DNA of 64,000 bases from Woeseia oceani (GTDB lineage Bacteria > Pseudomonadota > Gammaproteobacteria > Steroidobacterales > Woeseiaceae). Positions 7,018 to 14,900 of the stretch are shown piece by piece. Location: contig NZ_CP016268.1 in assembly GCF_001677435.1 (NCBI RefSeq), positions 3,771,001 through 3,835,000 of the forward strand. Reading direction: 5' to 3'. How positions within the stretch are numbered: the first letter of the stretch is position 1; each line of letters begins with the position of its first letter. The notes beneath the pieces are model-generated. The model saw only the letters and a program-made list of their open reading frames with translations. It had not been told where the DNA came from and did not search any database. The position numbers were made by a program, and so were the translations under genes.

Positions 7018-7998
7018 TTATGGCTTGCGATCAGCGGGATGCGTCAGTGCGTGGATTTCCTTGAGCTTCACGATCGACACTTGCGTGTAGATTTGCGTGG
7101 TCGATAAGTCGCTGTGACCAAGCATCGCCTGGATAAAGCGGATGTCGGCACCGTTGTCGAGCATGAGAGTGGCCATGGTGTGACGGAAGATGTGACACGC
7201 ACCGGGCTTGTTCACGCCGGCGGCCTGGATGTATTTCTTCACGAGGTCCGTTAAGCGATTGCCGTGGAACGGCTCGCCGTACTCATGCAGGAACAGGTAA
7301 CCGGCATCGGGTTCCACAACCAGGGTGTGACGCACTTCATCGCGGTAGCGCTCGATCCACTGGCCGGCGCGTTGACCGATCGGCACCATGCGATCCTTTT
7401 TGCCTTTGCCCTCTCGGACCATCAACGTGCCGTTGCGCGTGTCAACGTCATAGAGTTTCAAGTTCGCAAGCTCCATGCAGCGGATGCCGGTCGAGTACAG
7501 CGTCTCGATGATCGCGCGATCACGGGTGCCCAGCTCACCGTGCAACAAGGTTTGATTCAGGATGCGCCCGACCTCGGCCGCTGATAACAGTTGCTTCGGC
7601 AGCCGCCGATGCACCTTGGGCAGTTCCAGTTCCGAGGCCGGGTTGTAGAGGATGTAGTTCTCTTTGGTTAACCACTTAAAGAACATCTTGATCGGCACCA
7701 GGCGTTGCTGTTGCGTCGCGAACGACAACGGTTGCCCATCGACTTTACGGTAGTGATACAGATAGCGGCGGTAACGTTCCAGGATTGGCCGCGTGATGTC
7801 CTGCGGTCGATCCAGATCACGCTCGTCGCACCACATAATGAAGCGGCTCAGCATGCGTCGGCGGATTTGCACCGTGGTCTTACTCAGGCCGTTTACGGCC
7901 GAGGCCTCGATAAAGCGATTTAAGTACGGCGTGATGCCGTGGTGCGCGATCGGGTACGCCTCCGGCGTCGGTTTCAGTTTGCGCCGTTTGCGCTTCAC
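7018..7998 (-). CDS. Xer-like site-specific tyrosine recombinase
   Basis: A 326-residue tyrosine recombinase. An N-terminal SAM-like core-binding domain (YLNRFIEASAVNGLSKTTVQ) is followed by a catalytic domain with the Arg in LYSTGIRCMEL (~170), HIFRHTMATLML (~268), GHSDLSTTQIYTQV with the second His and nucleophilic Tyr (~293-302). Length and the ending match XerC/XerD, but a basic N-terminal tail (MKRKRRKLK) and the setting show a mobile-element enzyme rather than the chromosomal Xer. The GTG start overlaps the stop of the small ORF upstream (GTGA). It probably acts on the dif-like repeat at 6964-7001, just beyond its 3' end. Confidence 0.88.
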   Translation of the reverse strand: MKRKRRKLKPTPEAYPIAHHGITPYLNRFIEASAVNGLSKTTVQIRRRMLSRFIMWCDERDLDRPQDITRPILERYRRYLYHYRKVDGQPLSFATQQQRLVPIKMFFKWLTKENYILYNPASELELPKVHRRLPKQLLSAAEVGRILNQTLLHGELGTRDRAIIETLYSTGIRCMELANLKLYDVDTRNGTLMVREGKGKKDRMVPIGQRAGQWIERYRDEVRHTLVVEPDAGYLFLHEYGEPFHGNRLTDLVKKYIQAAGVNKPGACHIFRHTMATLMLDNGADIRFIQAMLGHSDLSTTQIYTQVSIVKLKEIHALTHPADRKP

Positions 7999-8219
7999 CC
8001 TTCTGCTAACTTCGCGACCAGCGACGGTGCGTTAGTACGATACGACGATTCTGACGGACTTGCCGGAACAGTGCGTTCCGGCGCATCGTCACATTCTTCA
8101 GCATCGTGACCGTTGTGGTTGTTGGGCTGCGTACCGTTCTGATGTTGCCGGCTACCACCCGACACCGCACCGACTTGGGGCCGACCGGTTGGGTTGCGGC
8201 CCCGACCGGTTGTCGTCAT
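7995..8219 (-). CDS. small polar protein between primase and recombinase
   Basis: A 74-residue, Gly/Arg/Asn-rich protein (MTTTGRGRNPTGRPQVGAVS...) without a recognisable domain. It begins inside the 3' end of the primase-helicase gene (68 bp overlap) and its stop overlaps the GTG of the recombinase. That chain of overlaps is the main argument that it is translated. The composition looks disordered and could simply reflect the overlap, and I see no clear ribosome binding site. Confidence 0.4.
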   Translation of the reverse strand: MTTTGRGRNPTGRPQVGAVSGGSRQHQNGTQPNNHNGHDAEECDDAPERTVPASPSESSYRTNAPSLVAKLAEG

Positions 8220-11079
8220 AAGTGCGTTTCAGTTCGGCCACATCGATCAAGCCGCTTAAGTGCGGTGCAGGTTGTTCGGCGTCGCCGTCGTATAAGAGTT
8301 CGTAGACGAACGACTGGCCACGGCCACCACGATGGACCAGCAGATATTCCAGTTCTTCTAAGCGATGCAGATGCACCTTGAGTTGCGTGTTGCCCCAACC
8401 GGTCGCCTCACGTACCTCCCGGCGGCTAAAGCGGAAGTCGGCACGGTTCATCGCAAGTACGATACATCGCTCAGCGACCCATGTGACGACGAGCTGTAAC
8501 AGCTTGCGAGTTTGCGGCGGCAGTTCATCGAGCGTGCGACCGAGCACCTCGTGTGCGAGTCGATTCGCAGCCGCGATGTCATCGAGTGGCACTTCAACGT
8601 AGCGGATCAGTTCATCGCCGTGCTCGATGCTCTTGATCGATCGTTGATGTTGATGCAACAACGCGATCGCATCGATCAGCGTTAAGTACTTATCGTGATC
8701 ACGCCGTGTGCGCGTGCGATCAGCAACGGACGTTAAGTGCTTCGCATAAGGGTTCACAACGGCGAGCGATTGGATCAGTCGTTCGGCATTCTGATGCAAT
8801 GACCGGATGGCATCACGGTCCACTTTCGCCAAGAGACCCGCAAGGGTCCGGCGTTGCCGCTGGCTTTCGTGGATCGCCTCGGTTTGTTGCCGGCCTTCAT
8901 CGACACTCAGCACGATGCAGCGATTCAAGAGCTCTTCATCGAGATCGATCGCGGTGGTGGTGAGCATCAGCATCACCGGCCCTTCGACGTGATACTGGTG
9001 CGTTTCCAGTTTCCCCGTCACCGCGTCCTTGCCGGTCGAAGCGATGGTGAGTTCACCTTCGGACTGCAACAGCTTCAACGCATAAGACGCGCTGCTTGCA
9101 CCTTCTTCTTCGGCCAGTGCCAACACCTTGTGCTTAAGATCGGTCTCGCCCATGTAATACAGCGATTGACCGGTCATCGCGGAGTACTGTGGGCGATCCT
9201 CGGCCGGTACGAACGCAAGTACAGCATCCATCAACGCCGACTTGCCGGCCGCCGACGTTGACTGGATGGTCACCGCCAACGGTGCATCGAGTTTACGAGA
9301 CAGAGCGGCCAGGTAGACGATCTGTTTGTTCGCATCCTCACCGACCAGGCCGCAGCGCGTCAGGTCCGCCGCGATGCGATCCAGAAGCTCCGGTGATTTC
9401 AGAAGATCGAGTGCAGCGGCCGTCTCCGGTTCGGATAATGCGACTGTTTTGGTTTCCGGCGATTGCAACGCGCGGATGCGTTCTTCTTGCAGCGCCTCGC
9501 ATTTCAGTAACAACTTACCCAGGTCGGCCTTGATGACCGTCTCGGTCACACCCAGTTCGACAGCGGCTTGTTTGACGAACGCAGCCCTCGGTCGTGACTG
9601 ATACAAGTCCAGTGTGTCGACGTGCACGGCCGGCTCGCCGAGTGAGTGGCCAGAGACCAACAGATTGATCTTCATCACGTCGAAGCTCAGGTTCTTCTCA
9701 AGCCCCCGGATGCGGTAGCGGCGATCACCTAGGTTGATGACGATATCGGTATCTGACACCTCTGCTTCCACAGACGGCTGCGGTGCCGCCGGCACAACAG
9801 CAGCAGGCACATTAACTTCCGGCTCGGGCTCCGGTTCCTCGATCGACTCGTCGTCGGTGTCGTCGAGCACCGATTCCAGTTCAGCGACTAAGGGAGGTAT
9901 GGGATCGTCACCGGCCTCACCGGTGCATCTGTCACTGGTGATTGCTTCGGTCGTGATCGGTTTTGCTTTGCCGTTGCCAAGCCAGATTGCCGAACGGATC
10001 ACCACGCCCAGGGATTTCGTCGCCGGTTGTACCTGGCACGCGTAAGCGTTTGCATCCATACCTTTCGGGAAGTGGATGCGGTAACAGTCGATGCCTTCGG
10101 TGAGCAGCCGTTTCGATAATTTCTCGGCAGCGGCTTCCCCGGCTTGATCGCGGTCATACGCGATCAGGACACGTTGTGTCCCATTGGCTTTGAACGCGGC
10201 CAGGTGATCAGCCGTGAAGCCCTCGATGCCGTAACTCGCGGTCACGTTTCTAAAGCCTGCGCACCAGAACGTCAACGCATCGATCAGAGATTCGCACACG
10301 ATGATTTCGGGGCTGGCTTGCAACGCTGCCGCATTCCACACACCGGCATGCGCACCCGGCAGATACAGATGCATCGGCGTACCCTTGCGCAGGTTGTCGT
10401 TGATCTTGCGGCCGTAGACTTCCGTCACATTGCCGCCGTCATCGATCACCGGCATCACGATCGAGCCATTAAAGTGCTCGTGCCCCGACGTTCGCAACAC
10501 GCCGATACGTTGCAACTGGCCACGAAGGGCCGCACCGTCTTTGCGGTTCTTCATCGGCAAGCGATAGCCGAGCGTGCGATTCGCAAAGCCAAGCTTGAAG
10601 CGATCGATCGCCTCACTGTTCGCGGTGCCACGTTTCTCCAGATACGCGAGCGCCTCCGGTGATTGCTTTAGGGTCTCGTGGTAGTAGTCGATCACCTGCA
10701 CAAGCAGCTTGGCATCGCCGGCATCGGTTTCCAGGGCCGTGGGCAGCTTCTTCACCGTCGAGTGTGCCGTGGTTCGCTTGTCGGCAGCTAAAGGTTGATA
10801 GTCGGCCAGGAGCAGTTCGGCGGCGTGCCGGAACGATACCCCCTCCGCTTGCATCACCCAGTCGATCACCGAGCCGCCGCTTTGGCAGACACCCAGGCAG
10901 TGCCACAGATTCGTTTTCGGACTGATGACCAGCGACGGCTCGCGATCGTCGTGGAACGGACACAGACCCAGAAGATCGGCACCGTGACGTTTCAGCGTCA
11001 CCCCCATACTGGTCGCCAGACGCTCCACTGCGACCTCGGCCTTCAGACGATCCAGTTGATCATCGGGGATACGGGCCAT
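8152..11079 (-). CDS. CHC2 zinc-finger / TOPRIM primase fused to a helicase-type ATPase
   Basis: A 975-residue replication protein. Residues 35-75 form a DnaG-type zinc finger (LCPFHDD with C40/H43, then C61 and C65). A TOPRIM fold follows (IIVCESLIDAL ~257, IAYDRDQAG ~307). A central acidic Pro/Glu linker precedes an ATPase domain with Walker A STSAAGKSA (~608) and an acidic LALAEEEG motif. The C-terminus looks like a winged helix (EVREATGWGNTQLKVHLHRL). The start is supported by AAAGGAG seven bases upstream. This primase-helicase plan is typical of replicative mobile elements and phage satellites. Divergent from the XRE repressor gene and probably controlled by the operators between them. 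Confidence 0.85.
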   Translation of the reverse strand: MARIPDDQLDRLKAEVAVERLATSMGVTLKRHGADLLGLCPFHDDREPSLVISPKTNLWHCLGVCQSGGSVIDWVMQAEGVSFRHAAELLLADYQPLAADKRTTAHSTVKKLPTALETDAGDAKLLVQVIDYYHETLKQSPEALAYLEKRGTANSEAIDRFKLGFANRTLGYRLPMKNRKDGAALRGQLQRIGVLRTSGHEHFNGSIVMPVIDDGGNVTEVYGRKINDNLRKGTPMHLYLPGAHAGVWNAAALQASPEIIVCESLIDALTFWCAGFRNVTASYGIEGFTADHLAAFKANGTQRVLIAYDRDQAGEAAAEKLSKRLLTEGIDCYRIHFPKGMDANAYACQVQPATKSLGVVIRSAIWLGNGKAKPITTEAITSDRCTGEAGDDPIPPLVAELESVLDDTDDESIEEPEPEPEVNVPAAVVPAAPQPSVEAEVSDTDIVINLGDRRYRIRGLEKNLSFDVMKINLLVSGHSLGEPAVHVDTLDLYQSRPRAAFVKQAAVELGVTETVIKADLGKLLLKCEALQEERIRALQSPETKTVALSEPETAAALDLLKSPELLDRIAADLTRCGLVGEDANKQIVYLAALSRKLDAPLAVTIQSTSAAGKSALMDAVLAFVPAEDRPQYSAMTGQSLYYMGETDLKHKVLALAEEEGASSASYALKLLQSEGELTIASTGKDAVTGKLETHQYHVEGPVMLMLTTTAIDLDEELLNRCIVLSVDEGRQQTEAIHESQRQRRTLAGLLAKVDRDAIRSLHQNAERLIQSLAVVNPYAKHLTSVADRTRTRRDHDKYLTLIDAIALLHQHQRSIKSIEHGDELIRYVEVPLDDIAAANRLAHEVLGRTLDELPPQTRKLLQLVVTWVAERCIVLAMNRADFRFSRREVREATGWGNTQLKVHLHRLEELEYLLVHRGGRGQSFVYELLYDGDAEQPAPHLSGLIDVAELKRTYDDNRSGPQPNRSAPSRCGVGW

Positions 11080-11127
11080 AAATCGCTCCTTTCGTAAAAA
11101 CCTGTCAAGGGGTTTCGAGTAAAAATA

Positions 11128-11157
11128 ACTCTGTTGCAGAGTACTCTGTTATAGAGT
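11128..11157. promoter_or_regulatory. two tandem palindromic operators
   Basis: Two adjoining 15-bp palindromes, ACTCTGTTGCAGAGT (11128-11142) and ACTCTGTTATAGAGT (11143-11157), lie between the divergent primase and XRE genes. They share the arms ACTCT/AGAGT around five bases, starting ACTCTGTT in both. This is the layout expected for cooperative repressor binding to control both promoters. Confidence 0.75.
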
Positions 11158-11188
11158 AATGTTAACTCGACTTTAAGGAACCGGGGAT

Positions 11189-11575
11189 ATGCTCATGGCG
11201 TCATCATCACATTGGATTACCGCCGTGACGCCCCAGGACAAACGTTTTTATCAAGCACTCGGTCAACGCGTTGCCGAGTTACGCAAGGCGCAGGACCTCA
11301 CCCAGGTACAGCTCGCCGAACGGCTCGGCGTTTCACAACAGACGTTGGCCCACTACGAGGTCGGCCGACTGCGGATCGCCGTGGCGATGCTACCGGCTCT
11401 CGCGAAGGAACTTGCTGTGTCAGTCGAGACGCTCGTCGGCACGCCGACAATAAGGAACAAGCGCGGACCCGCGCCCAAGCTACAGCGACAGATCGAGCAG
11501 ATTCAGCAGTTGCCAAGGACCAAGCAACGTTTCGTTATCGAGATGCTCGATACCGTGCTGCAACAGAGCGACTAA
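11189..11575 (+). CDS. XRE-family transcriptional regulator
   Basis: A 128-residue protein with an HTH of the Cro/CI type at residues 25-80 (LGQRVAELRKAQDLTQVQLA, RLGVSQQTLAHYEVGR), followed by a basic linker and a C-terminal helix that may dimerise (RQIEQIQQLPRTKQRFVIEML). The ATG at 11189 has AAGGAA eight bases upstream. It is divergent from the primase-helicase gene, with two tandem palindromic operators between them, so it is very likely the repressor of the element and of itself. Confidence 0.88.
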   Translation: MLMASSSHWITAVTPQDKRFYQALGQRVAELRKAQDLTQVQLAERLGVSQQTLAHYEVGRLRIAVAMLPALAKELAVSVETLVGTPTIRNKRGPAPKLQRQIEQIQQLPRTKQRFVIEMLDTVLQQSD

Positions 11576-11657
11576 AAAAGGAGATGCATTAGCAGGCAGA
11601 GTTGATTACAACGCACCCCAGATCAGTTGCGAGGCAGCATGCGCGCGATCTGCGTGC

Positions 11658-11963
11658 CTACTCCGCAGGGAAGCCCGTCTCGCCAGGACTGTCACTCATC
11701 CAAGTAACCCGCTCATTCGACGGCGTCTTGAGGTACGCAAGATCAACGCCGATTTTCTGCATCGCGAGCTGTATTGCTTGAACAGCATCTGCCCCACCGG
11801 CATAGCTCATCTTCTTCTTCCCAAGAAAGTCGATTGCGTACGGGCAGTAGTAATCGTTGCCGTCCTCGAACAACTCCGGCTTACCGATAGTCACCACAAC
11901 AGCTTCGCTGCCAACACTTAGCTTTCTTGTAGCAATGGGTTTAGATATCTCAGTAATCTTCAT
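11658..11963 (-). CDS. DUF6968-like protein, probable immunity protein for the main RHS protein
   Basis: From the ATG at 11963 (MKITEISKPIATRKLSVGSE) the protein has 101 residues. It has an N-terminal beta region (VVVTIGKPELFEDGNDYYCP) and the central YAGGADAVQAIQLAMQKIG segment that I associate with DUF6968. The longer frame to 12047 overlaps the RHS gene and is unlikely. The start sits 8 bases after the RHS stop, so the two are co-transcribed. No signal peptide is present. An immunity role is inferred from this pairing. Confidence 0.7.
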   Translation of the reverse strand: MKITEISKPIATRKLSVGSEAVVVTIGKPELFEDGNDYYCPYAIDFLGKKKMSYAGGADAVQAIQLAMQKIGVDLAYLKTPSNERVTWMSDSPGETGFPAE

Positions 11964-11971
11964 TTCGGTGC

Positions 11972-14900
11972 CTACCAAAAGACCAGTGGAGGCAGCGGTC
12001 GGCCAGCTCTGCAAGCCCCGTTTCTGTCCTGAACGCTCGCCCAACATCTAGCTCGCGCACCCGTACCAGGCATAGTCATCATTCGGCACATCCGCTCATC
12101 TGCCAGCGCTTGTTTCTCGCACTTATCTTCATCATCGTCACATTGTTCGCCTTCCATCGGCATCGTGCCAGGAATGGAAATCGGAAATGGAAGCGATATC
12201 GGCGGCATTGGTGGTGTTTGCGCCCTCGGCCGGTTACGAATGATGTCCGCAACATCCATGCCGAAATCGACCAACGCGATACCCGTGGCAATAGCCAGAG
12301 CAGCACACGCCGGATTCGATGCACATGCAGCTACCACGACCGGAATCGCCTCTCCGGTTGGGTCTGTATACCGCAACGGATTCTGATTCACGTAGCCGTA
12401 TGTATTCAACCCGCCGCCGAGGCCTATGGGGTCACTCTCCAGGTACCGCCCAGTCGAAGGATCATAGGTTCTGAAGTAGTTGTAATGCAGCCCCGTCTCC
12501 GCATCAAAATACTGCCCCGGAAACCGCCCGTTAAACGTGAAGTTAACCAGATCACCGTCCGGATCTTCATCCGCCGGTGCGGTACCGAACGGCTCCGACT
12601 CCCAGCGCCAGATAACAGTGCCCGCATCCGTGATGGCCCGCGGTGTTCCGAGATGATCGGTGTGTACGTAGTACACATCGCTGCCCGTCAGCAGCGCCAC
12701 CGGCGCGCCTTCGAACCACACCGTCTCTTGCAACGGATTACCGAACGCATCGTACTCGCCAATCAACTGCCCTGCATCGTCATAGACGAACAGCGTCACC
12801 GATCCGGTGTCCTTCCGGACGCGTTGCCCGAGGCCGTTGTGCTGGTAGGTCGCGAGTCCCATATCCACGCCCGTCAATCGGCCACGATCGTCGTAGCTGT
12901 AAGTATGCACGCCATCGCCAATGATGTTCCCCGCTGCATCGTAGGAATACGTGCGCGGAGCCGGACCGCTCCGGCTGAGCAGGCGGTTGCTGGTCGAGGC
13001 ATAGGTCTGGTTGCTGATCACGCCGGCTTCATTCAAGGACAAACGGTTCGCGTTCTTGTCGTAGCTGTAGACCTGCGAAGCCGGCAATACGGCCCCGCCC
13101 GGGATTGGTGTCGAGGTGAAGTTCGTCAGACGCCCAAGAACATCATAGTCGAACGCCATATCGTGACGGCTGTCGTCAATGTCCGTCACCTGGCCCACCG
13201 CGTCATACAACAAGGTCCGTGTATCGGACGCCAGCGTATGTGAGGTCTGCAAACCGCGCAGATCAAAATCACGGGTGCTGACCGTCAGATCGTTCCAGGT
13301 CCAGCCAGTGGGCGGCCCGAACGGATCGTACGTTACTCCTGACAGCACAACCTGACCATTCGCAGAGATACTCGTAACCTGGTGCCCGGTATAACCGTAC
13401 GACAACACTTTGCCGGATGGCAGGGTCGTGGACTGAAGTAGACCAGCCGCGTCATAGTCGTGACTGGTGGTAAAGGTCACGCCACTTATGACCTGCTGCT
13501 TTTGGGTTACTGCACCAAACGGATCGTATAGCCACGATACCGAACCGGTAGCATCCGTCACGCCGCTAAGGCGGCCAATGCCGTTCGCATTCTGATCGTA
13601 GACATAGGAAATCGTCGAAAGATTATCAAACGTTGCTGTCGTCAGACGATTCAACGCATCGTATTGATACGTTGTAACTTTGCCTCTGGCATCTACGGCA
13701 GAGACGACATTTCCGGCCGCATCGTGGTCATAGGTGGTCAGGCCACGGTCCGGGCTCGATTCGCTCAGCTGATTGCCAAGATCGTCGTAGACATAGGTTG
13801 TCGTGTCGTAAAGGGAGTTTTTAACCGTCAAAAGATTGTCGGCTTTGTCGTAGGTGAAGTCCGTGTAGCCGTTGATCGCGTCCTGAATGCGGGTTAGCCG
13901 CTTTAGCTGGTCGTAGGTGTACTTGGTCAGGACCAGGTCGGCATCCCGCTCCTCTTTGAGGGTGCCGTCAGAGTTGTACGTCAAAGTGGATGTAAAGCCC
14001 CCTGCGTTGATTGTTTCGACAGCGTTTCGCGCGTCGAACGTGCGATCCACCGCGCGAGTCAATTGCAATGAAGGATCCAGGACGTCATCGGAGTTGCGAT
14101 TGCCGCGAATGTCGTAGCCGTACTCAATTCGATTGCCCAGGTTATCCTCAACGGCAGTCAATCGGTGCGCCGCATTGTACGTATAGGTAAGTACCCGGCC
14201 GTCGGAAAGTGTGGCCGTTTTCAGCAGCGAACCGGCCTCATAAGTAAACGAAGAAACCCGTTGCGCGCCAACCAGCGGCGCCTCTGTAACGGACAACAAC
14301 CGGCCACGAAGATCGTACGCGTAGTTCATTACGTGACCATTCGGGTCTGAACTCTGCAGAAGGCGACCGTGGCTGTCATAGTCATCAAAAAATGTAACGT
14401 GGCCAAGTGGATTCGTCACGCTCTTCAATTGGCCGCACTCCCCGCCAACCGTACATTCGTAATACTCCAGCGTATACAGGTCAGTGACATCAGTGCGCGG
14501 ACCGTCAATTGTGGTTGCTTGCCCGTAACTGTTATACCCCCCGTACGTTGTAGTCTGCTGAACAGGGCCACACACGCCGCTGTTCATGCGGAAGCCTGCG
14601 TTTGTCATTGACGCAACAAGCTGAGTGCCGGGTATATACGTGACAATCTCCTCAGCAAAACGTGGCGTACCGTCATCGCACACACTGGGTCGTGTGGTCT
14701 TCGTTCGGAAGTTGCTGGTGTCGTTCAGGTAGTCGTACGTGGTTTCTCGTCGAGTGGCCGTTGCTACCACCGACTCAAGTGTCGAAATTTTGTGGAAATC
14801 ATCGTAATAGAAATAGGTCTGAACCTGTACTTCGTCTCGGATTTTTGTCAGGCGATACTGCTTAGATCCTTCGTATGTGAAAACTTTGGCACCGTACGGC

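Larger units (their letters stand above)
7018..11575. mobile_element. integrative element: XRE repressor, primase-helicase, small ORF, tyrosine recombinase
   Basis: Four genes with overlapping or divergent layout form a compact module inserted between the full RHS gene with its immunity gene and the displaced RHS cassettes. Replication (CHC2/TOPRIM/ATPase), control (XRE with operators) and recombination (Xer-like) functions are all present; there is no capsid, relaxase or transfer gene. The left edge is probably the dif-like repeat at 6964-7001. I could not find a matching copy on the right side near 11576-11660, so the borders are uncertain. Confidence 0.65.

Noticed and set aside
12110-13243. 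377-codon plus-strand frame inside the RHS gene
   Set aside because: It is antisense to the conserved RHS core, and the RHS frame explains the sequence.
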